Positions 41,207-52,367 of a stretch of 64,000 nt of DNA are shown here, in pieces; the stretch's first letter is position 1, and every line of letters starts with the position of its first letter. Source of the stretch: Aeromicrobium fastidiosum (lineage in GTDB: Bacteria; Actinomycetota; Actinomycetes; Propionibacteriales; Nocardioidaceae). The notes under the pieces were generated by a model that was not told the DNA's origin, made no database searches, and saw only the letters and a list, made by a program, of their open reading frames with translations. Position numbers and translations under genes: made by a program. Location of the stretch: NCBI RefSeq assembly GCF_017876595.1, contig NZ_JAGIOG010000001.1, forward strand, positions 2,852,001-2,916,000. The letters run 5' to 3'.

Positions 41207-42685
41207 TCAGGCCTCGCCGGCGATGAGGAACGTGTCGCCGGACTTCTCGAGCTGCAGCGTCACGGAGTCCTCGCGGGGATCGTCCTTCTTCTTGTACGAG
41301 TACGTGTAGGACACCCGCAGCGTGGCGGGATCGGCTTCGACCTGCTTGACGTTGACGTCGGTCACGTCCTTCCAGAAGCCCTTGTATCCCTTGATGCCCT
41401 TGCTCTCCTCCTGGAAGGCGGGGGTCAGCAGCGTGAAGCCCGTGTCGGGGTCGCTCGCCGCAGTCGTCAGGTAGTCGGCCACGAAGCCCTCGAGCGCCTG
41501 AGCGGTGACGCCGTCGACGGCTTCGGGCTCGGTCGGGGTCGCGTCCGTGGCAGCGGGCTGCTGGCTGGTGCCCGTCGCGCTGGGCAGGTCGTCCGCGGGG
41601 TCTTTGCCGTCGCCGCGCCCGAAGGCGATGAACGCGACCAGCGCGACGAGGACGCCAGCCGCCGCGACGGCGGCCCAGAACGCGGGAGGACGCCTGCGCG
41701 CGGCGGGTGTGGCGACTGGTGCCGTCGGCGCAGGTGCCTCCGTCGCGACCGGCGGAGCGAGCGGACGGAACGCCGTCGTCGGCACGGGCTCGGGGGCGGC
41801 GGTAGGTGTCGGCGCACTCTCAGGAACCGGCGCGGCCACGGTGTCGGTGAATGCGGCGAACCCCTGCGTCGACTCCAGGTCGATCGTCGGCACGGGGCTG
41901 AGTGGCTGACCCGCTGCGGTGGCCTCGACGGCGTCCATCGTGGGACGCGCCGCGGGGTCGTGCTGCATCATCGACGCCACGAGCGTCGTCAGCGGGTCGT
42001 TGCCGTCCAGACGCGGGGGCTCGTCGTTCACGATCTGGTACATCGTGCCGAGCACGTTGTCGCTGACCGCATAGGGCGGCTGGCCCGACAGCGCGTGGAA
42101 CAGCGTCGCGCCGAGCGACCAGACGTCGCTGGCGCTGGTGGCCGGGCGGCCGCTGGCGACCTCGGGCGACAGGTAGGCGGGGGAGCCCGTGACCATGCCG
42201 GTCTGCGTCAGCGACGCATCGGCTTGCGCGCGGGCCACGCCGAAGTCGGACAGCTTCGCGACCCCGGCGCTCGTGAGCAGGATGTTGGAGGGCTTGACGT
42301 CGCGGTGCACGATGCCGTGGGCGTGCGCAGCCGCCAGGGCACCGGCGACCTGCCCGGCGATGGAGGCGAGCTCGGCGGGCGGCACGAAACCGCGGTCGGC
42401 GATCAGCGCAGCGAGGGTGGGCCCGTCGACGTGCTCCATGACGAGCCACTGGTAGCCGTCCTCGTCGACGAGGTCGTAGACGGCGACGACGTTCTGGTGG
42501 TTGATGCGGGCGGCGAGGTGGGCCTCGCGCTCGGCGCGCTCGAGATCAGGGGCGACGCCGCCGGCAGCCATGCCGATCTGCTTGATCGCGACGTCCCGGT
42601 TGAGGACGGTGTCGTGGCCGAGCCAGACCGAGCCCATGCCGCCGCGACCGATCTCGCGGTCGAGCTCGTACCTGCCTGCGAGCAT
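41207..42685 (-). CDS. Serine/threonine protein kinase (PknB-like, no PASTA domains)
   Basis: The 492-residue protein has a complete Hanks-type kinase domain: Gly-loop GRGGMGSV (13-20), Lys35 in VAIKQ, the catalytic loop HRDVKPSN (127-134), DFG (147-149) and GSPAYLSPE (167-175). A Pro/Ala/Thr-rich juxtamembrane segment follows (about 280-332), then one membrane helix (336-355) and an external domain of about 135 residues that resembles NTF2-like sensor folds rather than PASTA repeats. It should sense an extracellular signal and phosphorylate cytosolic proteins. It is a single gene, divergent from the gene at 42790. Confidence 0.92.
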   Translation of the reverse strand: MLAGRYELDREIGRGGMGSVWLGHDTVLNRDVAIKQIGMAAGGVAPDLERAEREAHLAARINHQNVVAVYDLVDEDGYQWLVMEHVDGPTLAALIADRGFVPPAELASIAGQVAGALAAAHAHGIVHRDVKPSNILLTSAGVAKLSDFGVARAQADASLTQTGMVTGSPAYLSPEVASGRPATSASDVWSLGATLFHALSGQPPYAVSDNVLGTMYQIVNDEPPRLDGNDPLTTLVASMMQHDPAARPTMDAVEATAAGQPLSPVPTIDLESTQGFAAFTDTVAAPVPESAPTPTAAPEPVPTTAFRPLAPPVATEAPAPTAPVATPAARRRPPAFWAAVAAAGVLVALVAFIAFGRGDGKDPADDLPSATGTSQQPAATDATPTEPEAVDGVTAQALEGFVADYLTTAASDPDTGFTLLTPAFQEESKGIKGYKGFWKDVTDVNVKQVEADPATLRVSYTYSYKKKDDPREDSVTLQLEKSGDTFLIAGEA

Positions 42686-42789
42686 GCCGCCGCCTCCTTG
42701 ATCGATTCAGTCCTCGTCGGTCCAGCTCCCGACGTCCCAACATAGGCGCTGGCACCACGACCTGCCGGGCAGGTGCGAAAATCAGGCGT

Positions 42790-43410
42790 GTGACCCAAGA
42801 CCGCGAGTTTCAGCCGCTGCGGCGGGGCACCTGGACCGGTGCCGATGGCCTCGTGATGCTGGCGATCTTCATGGTGCTCGCGGTGGTGGCCGTTGTCGCG
42901 CTGCTGGCCGACCAGGACTGGTGGGCCGCCCCGGCGCTCTTCGCCGTCGTCGTGGGCGTGACGGCGCCCATCGCCTTCATCGCCGTCTGGCGCCATGGCG
43001 TCAGCCGGACGATCGTGGTCACGCCCGACACCGTGGAGCTGGTGAAGGGTGGGCACCGCAGCACCGTCCGGACCGTCGTGCACCGGGACGTCGAGAGCTA
43101 CGGGGCTGCGTTCGCGCCGGTGCTGCGCGGCTGGACGACGAACGCCAGCGACCGGATCCTCCTGATGACGGACGGTCGGGAGAGCATCTGGGTGCACCCG
43201 TTGTGGGGTGCCGAGACGCAGCGGGCCATCGCGGCCGAGCTCGGGGTGCAGCTCAGGGAGACGCCGGCGAGACGGTTCGAGCTGAAGGCGTCCGTGGGCA
43301 TGCGGTCGCCGTTCGTGGAGCGCAGACCGTTCGTCTCCGGCCTGCTCCTCGCACTGTCGGTCGTCGTCGTGGTGTTCGCGGTGGCGGCGGCCGCCGGGCT
43401 GATCGACTGA
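42790..43410 (+). CDS. Hypothetical membrane protein with PH-like domain
   Basis: The 206-residue product begins at GTG 42790. It has two N-terminal membrane helices (about 19-41 and 46-67), then a beta-rich cytosolic stretch (SRTIVVTPDTVELVKGGHRSTVRTVVHRDVESYG...) resembling bacterial PH domains. A third membrane helix lies at the C-terminus (about 180-203). No family was assigned. Its divergent neighbour is the kinase gene, so a membrane-signalling link is possible but unproven. Confidence 0.6.
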   Translation: MTQDREFQPLRRGTWTGADGLVMLAIFMVLAVVAVVALLADQDWWAAPALFAVVVGVTAPIAFIAVWRHGVSRTIVVTPDTVELVKGGHRSTVRTVVHRDVESYGAAFAPVLRGWTTNASDRILLMTDGRESIWVHPLWGAETQRAIAAELGVQLRETPARRFELKASVGMRSPFVERRPFVSGLLLALSVVVVVFAVAAAAGLID

Positions 43411-43422
43411 GCGGGAGCAGGA

Positions 43423-44958
43423 TCACCAGGTGTCGATGGCGGCACCGCTGCCGGTGAGCCGTCCGTCGCGGGCCGCGGCGGACACGAGCTGCGCCACGAG
43501 CCCGCGGGTCTCAGCGGGATCGATGACGTCGTCGATCTCGAAGTGCCGGGCGACGTTGAGCGCGCTGGCGTTGGCCTGCGCGTGGGCCGTGAGCTCTCGC
43601 ACCTGGCGCTCGCGCTCATCCGGGTCGTCGATCGCCTCGAGCTCCTTGCGCATCGCGAGGCGGACGGCTCCCTCCAGGCCCATGGCGCCAAGGTGTGCGC
43701 CGGGCCAGCCCACGGTCATGAGCGGCTCGTGGGTGCTGCCGCCGAGCATCGCCTGGGCCCCGAGGCCGTAGGCGCGCCGCAGGACGACGCCGATGAGGGG
43801 CACGCGCATGCGGGCGGCGGCAACCAACAGGCGGGACGTGTGCCGCACGAGTCCGGTCTGCTCGGCGTCGGCGCCGACCATCATCCCCGGGGTGTCGACG
43901 AGCGAGACGACCGCGAAGCCGTGGGCATCGCACAGCTGCAGGAAGCGGGCGGCCTTGTCGCCGGCGTCGGCGGTGATCGCCCCGGCGGTGTGGCGCGTGT
44001 CGTTGGCGATCAGCCCGATGGTGCGGCCCTCGATCCGTCCGAGCGCCGTGACCAGTTCCGGCGCGAACGCGGGGCGCAGGACGGTGACGCTGTCGTCGTC
44101 GCAGAGGGTCTCGATGATCGGCAGGACGTCGTACGCGGTGCGCTCGCCCTCGGGGACGGCTTCGCGCAGCGTGGCCTGCTCGGATGCCGTCCAGTCGTCG
44201 ACCGGTCCGAGGAAGTAGCCCAGCAGGTGCCGGGCCTCGGCGACGACGTCCTCGCCGTCGACCACGACGTCGACCACGCCGTTGGCGGTCATGACGTCGA
44301 TCGGACCGACGTCGGCGGCGGCCACGTCGCCGAGCCCGCCGCCGGCGATCATCGCCGGGCCACCCATGCCGAGCGACGCTTGCGGGGTCGCGACGATCAG
44401 GTCGGCGCAGCCCGCGATGACGGCGTTGCCGGCGAAGCAGTTGCCGTCCACCACGGCGATGCGCGGGACCCTCCCCGACAGACGTGCCCATGCGGCGAAG
44501 GTCGTGACGTCGAGCGCCGAGACGAGCGGGATGTCGGTGTCGCCGGGCCGTCCGCCGCCACCCGAGGCGAAGAACACGGTCGGCAGCGCGAGCCGTGCGA
44601 CGACGTCGAGAAGCCGGTCGGTCTTGCGGTGGCCGCGCATGCCCTGGGTGCCGGCCATGACGAGGTAGTCGTACGACATCACGGCGCAGGCGTGGCCGTC
44701 GACGGTGGCAAGGCCGCCCACGATGCCGTCGGCCACGGTGCGGTCGAGCAGGTCGTCGACGCTGCGGCGCGAGGCCTGCGCGGCGGTGACGAAGCGTCCG
44801 TACTCCACGAAGCTGCCGGGATCGACCAGGGCGGCGACGTTCTCGCGGGCGGTGCGCCCGCCCCGCGCGTGGAGCCGATCGACAGCGTCGGGGCGGGCCG
44901 CGTCCTCAGTGAGGGCACGACGGGCGAGGAGGTCGAGGAGCTCGGGTCGGATCGTCAC
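43423..44958 (-). CDS. Acyl-CoA carboxylase carboxyltransferase (beta) subunit
   Basis: The 511-residue protein has both crotonase-like halves of the biotin-dependent carboxyltransferase. The N-half contains GRTARENVAALVDPGSFVEYG (about 34-54) and the acyl-CoA oxyanion segment FFASGGGGRPGD. The C-half contains GLIANDTRHTAGAITADAGDKAARFLQLCDAHGFAVVSLVDTPGMMVG (about 315-361). It transfers carboxylate from carboxybiotin to acetyl-, propionyl- or a related acyl-CoA. It is somewhat divergent from the main AccD5, suggesting a special substrate. No biotin carboxylase gene is adjacent. It lies divergent from furA. Confidence 0.88.
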   Translation of the reverse strand: MTIRPELLDLLARRALTEDAARPDAVDRLHARGGRTARENVAALVDPGSFVEYGRFVTAAQASRRSVDDLLDRTVADGIVGGLATVDGHACAVMSYDYLVMAGTQGMRGHRKTDRLLDVVARLALPTVFFASGGGGRPGDTDIPLVSALDVTTFAAWARLSGRVPRIAVVDGNCFAGNAVIAGCADLIVATPQASLGMGGPAMIAGGGLGDVAAADVGPIDVMTANGVVDVVVDGEDVVAEARHLLGYFLGPVDDWTASEQATLREAVPEGERTAYDVLPIIETLCDDDSVTVLRPAFAPELVTALGRIEGRTIGLIANDTRHTAGAITADAGDKAARFLQLCDAHGFAVVSLVDTPGMMVGADAEQTGLVRHTSRLLVAAARMRVPLIGVVLRRAYGLGAQAMLGGSTHEPLMTVGWPGAHLGAMGLEGAVRLAMRKELEAIDDPDERERQVRELTAHAQANASALNVARHFEIDDVIDPAETRGLVAQLVSAAARDGRLTGSGAAIDTW

Positions 44959-45025
44959 GCTCGCACGCTAACAGCCGGGTTGCCGGGGCCCGGGGTGACG
45001 ATCAGGCGAACGCTGCGTGTCGTTC

Positions 45026-45040
45026 CTTGACTCATTCAAG
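45026..45040 (+). promoter_or_regulatory. Palindrome in the furA promoter
   Basis: CTTGA-CTCAT-TCAAG is a perfect inverted repeat with 5-bp arms, ending 20 bases before the furA ATG in an AT-rich stretch. TTGACT inside it could be a -35 hexamer. A FurA autoregulatory site at this position is known in mycobacteria, so FurA binding here is a reasonable inference. Confidence 0.5.
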
Positions 45041-45060
45041 TTTGGCCGTAATCTGGTCAC

Positions 45061-45488
45061 ATGCCCACCGCGCCGGAGATCGAGCAGCTCATCCGAGCCG
45101 CCGAACTGCGCGTCACGCGGCCCCGAGTCGCGGTGCTCACCGCGGTTCACGAGCACCCGCACGCCGACACCGACAGCCTCATCGGGGCCGTCCGTGCCGA
45201 GGCCGGCGACGTGTCGCACCAGGCGGTGTACGACGTCCTCAAGGCGCTGACCGGGGCCGGCCTCGTCCGGCGCATCCAGCCATCCGGCTCGCTGTCTCGC
45301 TACGAGGCACGCGTCGGCGACAACCACCACCACGTGGTGTGCCGCTCGTGCGGGTCGATCGCCGACGTCGACTGCGCCCACGGCAGCGCGCCGTGCCTCG
45401 TCGCGTCGGACAGCCACGGCTACGACATCGACGAGGCCGAGGTCATCTACTGGGGCACGTGCCCCGCCTGCGCCGCGACCCGCGCCTC

Positions 45489-45492
<4 letters not shown>
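45061..45492 (+). CDS. furA: FurA, Fur-family peroxide/iron-sensing repressor
   Basis: The 143-residue protein has the Fur winged HTH ([21 protein letters not shown] ... [23 protein letters not shown]), the metal-binding HHH (89-91) and two structural-zinc CxxC pairs (C94/C97 and C134/C137). Standing directly upstream of katG on the same strand, it is the FurA type that represses katG and itself. Repression is lifted by peroxide oxidation in relatives. The start is ATG 45061. Confidence 0.93.
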
Positions 45493-47787
<2,295 letters not shown>

Positions 47788-47803
47788 TCGCTTCGGTTCG
47801 CAC

Positions 47804-47839
47804 AGAGCCCCCGCCAGCGTTGATGCTGGCGGGGGCTCT
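47804..47839 (+). terminator. Terminator after katG
   Basis: AGAGCCCCCGCCAGC and GCTGGCGGGGGCTCT make a perfect 15-bp stem with a 6-base loop (GTTGAT), beginning 16 bases past the katG stop. There is no long U-run, as is common in actinobacteria. Confidence 0.8.
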
Positions 47840-47984
47840 GGCGTTGACCTTCTGCGCGGTGCCTTCGAACTCTCGCGCGGCGTGCACGGTGAGCGCGTCG
47901 AGCGCGGTCTTGGAGCTGGAGGCGACCATCGACGGCTGGCCCGACCAGGCTCCTTCCTCGCCGATGGACCCGCGCCTGCATCGC

Positions 47985-48335
47985 TCATGAGCGATGTTGG
48001 GCGACGTTGACCACGTGGCCATCAGGACTTCGGACGAAGAACCGGCGGATGCCCCATGGTTCGTCGGTGATCGGGTGGACGATCTCGTAGCCACGCCGCT
48101 GAGCCTCCTCGTAGGCGGTGTCGACGTCATCGACCTTGATGGTCATGGCGGAGTCCTCTGGTGCCGTCGCATCCCGTGTCACTACCTGGACGCACGCTCC
48201 CGAGTCCGCGGAGGTGAACCGGGCCACCCAGCCCTGGTTCATTCCGTCGTCGGTGAGCCCGAGGAACCCGAAGAACTCCCTCGCCCGCTCGATGTCGTCG
48301 GTGTGCAGGTTGGCGATGGCTTCTACTGCTTTCAT
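47985..48335 (-). CDS. VOC family (glyoxalase/bleomycin resistance-like) protein
   Basis: The 116-residue protein has the paired beta-alpha-beta-beta-beta modules of a VOC fold: MKAVEAIANLHTDDIERAREFFGFLGLT at the start and a second half with VDDVDTAYEEAQRRGYEIVHPITDEPWGIRRFFVRSPDGHVVNV. The metal-ligand Glu near the end is replaced by Asn, so metal catalysis is doubtful; binding or resistance roles are possible. It is a single gene between the katG terminator and the divergent DUF222/HNH gene. Confidence 0.85.
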   Translation of the reverse strand: MKAVEAIANLHTDDIERAREFFGFLGLTDDGMNQGWVARFTSADSGACVQVVTRDATAPEDSAMTIKVDDVDTAYEEAQRRGYEIVHPITDEPWGIRRFFVRSPDGHVVNVAQHRS

Positions 48336-48465
48336 CGTTCAAGTCTGGCACCGCCTCGACGCAGCAACCACCCAGCAGCGGTCGCTGTTCGGTTGTCGAT
48401 CGGTTGTGCACAGGCTGCGATCGCAGCGAAAACGGGGTGTCGGTGGCGGCGTCTAGGTTGGATGT

Positions 48466-49596
48466 ATGGCCACCACCGCAGCTGTTCCGATCGACGTCTT
48501 GACCGACGTCGTTCGTGAACGTGCGCGGGCCGAGGCTCGAGAGGTCGCGTTGATGCTGGAGTTCCGCGATCGTGAGCTGGAACGGATCGAGGCGGAGGCT
48601 GAGTCGCCGATGCGGCGGCTGGTCGAGCGTGGTGCGATCGCGTTGGCGATCGGTGAGGCGATGGGGTTCAGCGAGGGGCAGGTGCAGCACCGGTTGTCGT
48701 TCGCCGACACGGTCCGTGATCACTCGCCGACCACGTGGAACGCCTTCACCGACGGGCGCATCGATTTGGCGCGGGTGCGGGAGATCGGGCACACGATCAG
48801 TCAACTGAAGCGGGCCGAGTCGGTGCACCGCCTCGACGCCAAGGTCGTCGAGTACGCCGAGACCCACACCGTCGCGGAGCTGCGGGCTTGGTTGAAGCGG
48901 TTCGTGCGCAGGGTTGAGGCCGACCTGGCCACAGAACGGGCCGAGGACGAGCGGGCCAAGCGGCACGTGTCCGTGCAGCACGGTGATGACTCGATGGGGT
49001 TCCTGGGCGCGTACCTGCCATCGCATGAGTTGGCTGCTGTAGCTGACCGGCTCCGGAAAGAAGCCCGCCGGCCGGCCGACCCGGGCGATAACCGCACTGT
49101 GGCGCAGCGCGAGGCTGACCTGGTCGCCGCCTGGCTCCTGGGATCGGATGTCGCCGAAGGTGTCATCGATGCGAACATCGGCGTCACCATCGACGCCGAC
49201 GTCCTGGCCGGCGCGAATCCTGGGTTCGCGGAGTCCACCGACGGCACCTGGGGTGTCCCGGCTGCGTGGATCGCAGCGGTCATCGCGTCCGGGTCCACGT
49301 TCTGGCACCGGATCGTCGTCGACCCAGTCAGTGACGACGTCCTGGCCCATGAGTACGTGGGTCGGTTCGCCCCGGACGTCCTCAACATCGCCCTCAGGTT
49401 CTTGTACGGGACGTGTCAGGGCCCGGGATGCGTGGTCCCGGCCGAACGATGCGACATCGACCACCGAGTTCCCTGGCCACACGGCCCGACACGGGGTGAC
49501 AACCTCGGGCCACTGTGCCGAAGACACCACACCTACAAGGGGCATGGGCTCCTGCACTGGAGCACCAGACCCCAGCCGGAACGACCGGCAGCCTGA
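48466..49596 (+). CDS. DUF222 / HNH endonuclease domain protein (13E12 repeat family)
   Basis: The 376-residue protein starts at ATG 48466. Residues 1-270 are DUF222. The HNH motif is intact: CDIDHRVPWPHGPTRGDNLG and PLCRRHHTYKGHG (about 325-357), with both metal-side Cys and the catalytic His. It is therefore likely an active nuclease, unlike the degenerate copy at 4993. Members of this family are dispersed like mobile repeats in actinobacteria. Directly after its stop lies a 115-bp fragment of katG, which suggests that this gene arrived by a recombination event near katG. Confidence 0.9.
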   Translation: MATTAAVPIDVLTDVVRERARAEAREVALMLEFRDRELERIEAEAESPMRRLVERGAIALAIGEAMGFSEGQVQHRLSFADTVRDHSPTTWNAFTDGRIDLARVREIGHTISQLKRAESVHRLDAKVVEYAETHTVAELRAWLKRFVRRVEADLATERAEDERAKRHVSVQHGDDSMGFLGAYLPSHELAAVADRLRKEARRPADPGDNRTVAQREADLVAAWLLGSDVAEGVIDANIGVTIDADVLAGANPGFAESTDGTWGVPAAWIAAVIASGSTFWHRIVVDPVSDDVLAHEYVGRFAPDVLNIALRFLYGTCQGPGCVVPAERCDIDHRVPWPHGPTRGDNLGPLCRRHHTYKGHGLLHWSTRPQPERPAA

Positions 49597-49615
49597 ACAC
49601 GGCGACCCGTGTAGC

Positions 49616-49730
49616 GCTCGTGACGACGGCGTGGGCCTCGGTCGCACCGACGCGACGCAGGAGCAGACCGGCGTCGAGTCGTTCGGGCTGATGGAGCCCA
49701 CGCACGACGGGCTCCGCAACGTCCTCCGCG
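49616..49730 (+). pseudogene. katG fragment with internal deletion
   Basis: Bases 49616-49640 match katG 46989-47013 with one change, and 49640-49730 match katG from 47272 onward at roughly 80 percent ([15 protein letters not shown] versus [15 protein letters not shown]). The roughly 260 katG bases between the two blocks are missing and the reading frame changes at the junction. It is a non-coding relic of a second katG or of a partial duplication. Confidence 0.75.
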
Positions 49731-49751
49731 TTTGCTGCCAACGCGAAGCAC

Positions 49752-50774
49752 CTACTCGCCCAACAGGCCCAGGTCACGAAGGGCGCGAGCCGTGGCCTCC
49801 AGCGCATCGGAGCTCGAGCGCGGAGTCCAGCCCAGGACGGTCCGGGCCTTCTCGCTCGAGACCCGGCGCACCTTGCCCAGCTCGCCGACCATGCCGGCCA
49901 TTCCCGGGTCGGTCCTGGCGGCCTGGTGCACGGCCTCGTCGGGGAGCAGAGGCAGCTCGGGGAGGTCGTGTCCGACCGCGGCACGCAGGATCCGTGCGAC
50001 CTCCTGGAACGTCAGCGGTTCTCCGGTCGAGGCCAAGAACCGCTCGCCGGCGGCCGCCGGGTCGGTCATCGCTCGGAGATGCAGGTCCGCCGCATCGCGG
50101 ACGTCGACCACTGTCGTCGCGAGCCGTGGAACCGCCGGCATGGCGGTCATCATCTGGTGCGCGAGACCGGTCGAGGCCGACAGGTCTGACGTCAGGGGAG
50201 GGCCGAAGATGCCGACGGGGTTGACGACCGCGAGCTCGAGGTCCCCACCCTCCGAGTCCATGAAGTCCCAGGCGGCCCGCTCCGCCAGGGCCTTGGACCT
50301 GATGTAGGCGCTGAGCGGCGCGTCGACGTTGGTCCACGTGTGCTCGTCGAACGCCTCGTCCGTCGGTTCGTGTCCGTAGCCGACGGCGGCGAACGACGAC
50401 GTCATGACGACCCGGTCGACACCGGCGTCACGCGACGCGCGGAGCACTCGCAGCGCGCCTTCGCGAGCGGGGCGGATCACGTCGTCATCGCTGTCGGGCA
50501 TCGCCGGTGGGAATGGGGAGGCCACGTGCAGGACGAAGCGGACTCCCTCGACGGCGTCGTTCCACCCGTCGTCCTCGGACAGGTCGGCCACGACGAGCTG
50601 CAGAGCATCCCCGCTCTGAACCCCGGCCGAGGCCAGCGCTTCACGCAGCTCGTCCTCGCGGCCCAGGTCACGCACCGTGGTCCGTACCCGATGGCCGGAG
50701 CCGAGCAGCTGAGCAATCACGTGAGTGCCGAGGAAGCCAGTGCCTCCTGTGACGAGCACCTGGTCGTCGGTCAT
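49752..50774 (-). CDS. Extended SDR / dihydroflavonol reductase-like NAD(P)-dependent oxidoreductase
   Basis: The 340-residue protein has the Rossmann motif VLVTGGTGFLGTHV (about 6-19), a downstream strand VVMTSSFAAVGYG (about 121-133) and the catalytic YIRSKALAE with Tyr and Lys (about 157-165). The C-terminal substrate domain is typical of dihydroflavonol-4-reductase-like extended SDRs. It reduces a ketone or aldehyde with NADPH. It is the third gene of the TetR / quinone oxidoreductase / SDR operon, 24 bases after the second. Confidence 0.88.
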   Translation of the reverse strand: MTDDQVLVTGGTGFLGTHVIAQLLGSGHRVRTTVRDLGREDELREALASAGVQSGDALQLVVADLSEDDGWNDAVEGVRFVLHVASPFPPAMPDSDDDVIRPAREGALRVLRASRDAGVDRVVMTSSFAAVGYGHEPTDEAFDEHTWTNVDAPLSAYIRSKALAERAAWDFMDSEGGDLELAVVNPVGIFGPPLTSDLSASTGLAHQMMTAMPAVPRLATTVVDVRDAADLHLRAMTDPAAAGERFLASTGEPLTFQEVARILRAAVGHDLPELPLLPDEAVHQAARTDPGMAGMVGELGKVRRVSSEKARTVLGWTPRSSSDALEATARALRDLGLLGE

Positions 50775-50798
50775 GGTGTTTCTCCTCTTCGCATGGAT

Positions 50799-51701
50799 TC
50801 AGTCGAAGGTCAGCACGAGCTTGTCGTGCGTCTCGCCCGACTCGAGCAATCTGTGTGCCTGGGCCGCCTCCGTGATCGGCACTACCCGCCGCCGCTTGAG
50901 GCGCAGTGTCCCGGCGGCGAGCATCGGCACCGTCACGGCGAGCGCGCCCGGCGCACGATCGGGGCCGGGGTGCGACATGAGCGCCCCAGAGGACGCGACC
51001 TCTGGACCGCCGGTCAGGGTGACGACCCTGCTGGGGTCGCCGACAGCCGCGACGGCGGCCGTCAGACCGCCGCGTCCCGCCGCGTCGATGACGGCATCGA
51101 CGCGGCGGGCGACGCGGTCGAAGACGTTGTCGTCGTGTTTCACGAACTCGCCGCCGAGCTCTCGGACGAGCTCTGCATCTCGCTGGCGTGCCGCTCCGAC
51201 GACGCGGACCCCGTTCGCACGGGCAAGCTGCACGATGATCGATCCGACCGAACCTGCAGCACCCAGGACGACCAAGGTCTCTCCCCGTGCGGCGTGGCTC
51301 TGGAGCAAGGTGCCGACCGCTGCCTCGGCGGACGCCGGCAGCGCGGCCGCGTCGATCCAGCTCACCGACGGGGGCTTCGGATGCCAGACCGATGTGCGCA
51401 CCAGCTCGCCGTAACCTCCCTGGTCAGCGAGCAGCGCAGCGACCTCGTCACCCACGGCTGCATCGGCACCGATACCGACGGCCTCGACGACCCCGGCTGC
51501 CTCGAAGCCGAGGACGTCTCCTGCGCGCTGGGGGAAGACGGCGGCCAGGTGACCCGCGCGGATGTGAAGGTCTGTCGGGCCCACCCCGGCCGCCTTGACG
51601 CGGATGACCACCTCGCCCGGCCCTGGCTCAGGGGCCGGCACCTCCTGCCACTCGAGCACGTCGGGCGCACCGAACTCCGTCATCACCATCGCGTGGGACA
51701 T
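50799..51701 (-). CDS. NADP-dependent quinone oxidoreductase-like MDR protein
   Basis: The 300-residue protein begins at ATG 51701, 7 bases after AAGGAG. The GroES-like part (about 1-115) has no zinc Cys set. The nucleotide-binding fold has LVVLGAAGSVGSIIVQLARANG (about 139-160), the AxxGxxG motif of quinone reductase/zeta-crystallin proteins. It should reduce quinones or enones with NADPH. It is flanked by a TetR regulator upstream and an SDR downstream in one operon. Confidence 0.88.
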   Translation of the reverse strand: MSHAMVMTEFGAPDVLEWQEVPAPEPGPGEVVIRVKAAGVGPTDLHIRAGHLAAVFPQRAGDVLGFEAAGVVEAVGIGADAAVGDEVAALLADQGGYGELVRTSVWHPKPPSVSWIDAAALPASAEAAVGTLLQSHAARGETLVVLGAAGSVGSIIVQLARANGVRVVGAARQRDAELVRELGGEFVKHDDNVFDRVARRVDAVIDAAGRGGLTAAVAAVGDPSRVVTLTGGPEVASSGALMSHPGPDRAPGALAVTVPMLAAGTLRLKRRRVVPITEAAQAHRLLESGETHDKLVLTFD

Positions 51702-51715
51702 CTGTTTCTCCTTCG

Positions 51716-52261
51716 TCATGCCAGTAGTCGGTGACACAGGCGTGCCAGGGCTGCGCGCAGCTCGTCGTCGGGCAGTGCGTCGAGCGCGCGAAGCGCTGGT
51801 TTGAGGTCCTGCAGGAAAGCCAGGCCAGCGAGCTGATCGACGGTGGGCTGACGATCGAGGACCGCCGCAGCGAACCGGCCCATGAGCGCGTCCACCCGCT
51901 CCTTGACCTCCGGCTGCGCCCGCACCGCCGGGTCGGCGAAGTCGACCGGGGCGACCGTGCGGTAGGCGGTGACCGCGTTGTCGACATAGGCGGCGATCAT
52001 CCGCTCGCGGCGCACCTCGCTCGAGGCCTCCGACTCGAAGGACTCGAGCAGTGCCTCCAACGCGGAGACCCGCTCGTCCAGGAGCGCATGGAGGATCGCC
52101 GCCTTGGTCTTGAAGTAGTAGTAGACATTCGCCTTCTGGACGCCCATGGCGTCTGCGATGTCCTGCAGCGACGTGCCCGCGAACCCGCGGTCGGCGAACA
52201 GCTGCCGCGCGGTGTTCAGCACCGCCTGCTTGGTGCGCTTGGCCTGCTCGGCTCTCGTCAT
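51716..52261 (-). CDS. TetR-family transcriptional regulator
   Basis: From ATG 52261 the protein is 181 residues. The DNA-binding HTH is ARQLFADRGFAGTSLQDIADAMGVQKANVYYYFKTKAAIL (about 18-57), a standard TetR N-terminus. The rest is the helical ligand-binding domain. It is the first gene of the three-gene operon 52261-49752 and is expected to control it and be relieved by an aldehyde, quinone or drug-like ligand. The AT-rich stretch just upstream (52268-52300) likely holds the promoter and operator. Confidence 0.9.
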   Translation of the reverse strand: MTRAEQAKRTKQAVLNTARQLFADRGFAGTSLQDIADAMGVQKANVYYYFKTKAAILHALLDERVSALEALLESFESEASSEVRRERMIAAYVDNAVTAYRTVAPVDFADPAVRAQPEVKERVDALMGRFAAAVLDRQPTVDQLAGLAFLQDLKPALRALDALPDDELRAALARLCHRLLA

Positions 52262-52367
52262 GGGTCCCACTCTACATTTCATTAGCCAATCGACAAGTGA
52301 AAAGTTCGGACGTGCGCCGTGACCGGGCAGGCAGCAAAGTCGCTCGTGACCCGTGTAGCGTCCGGGC

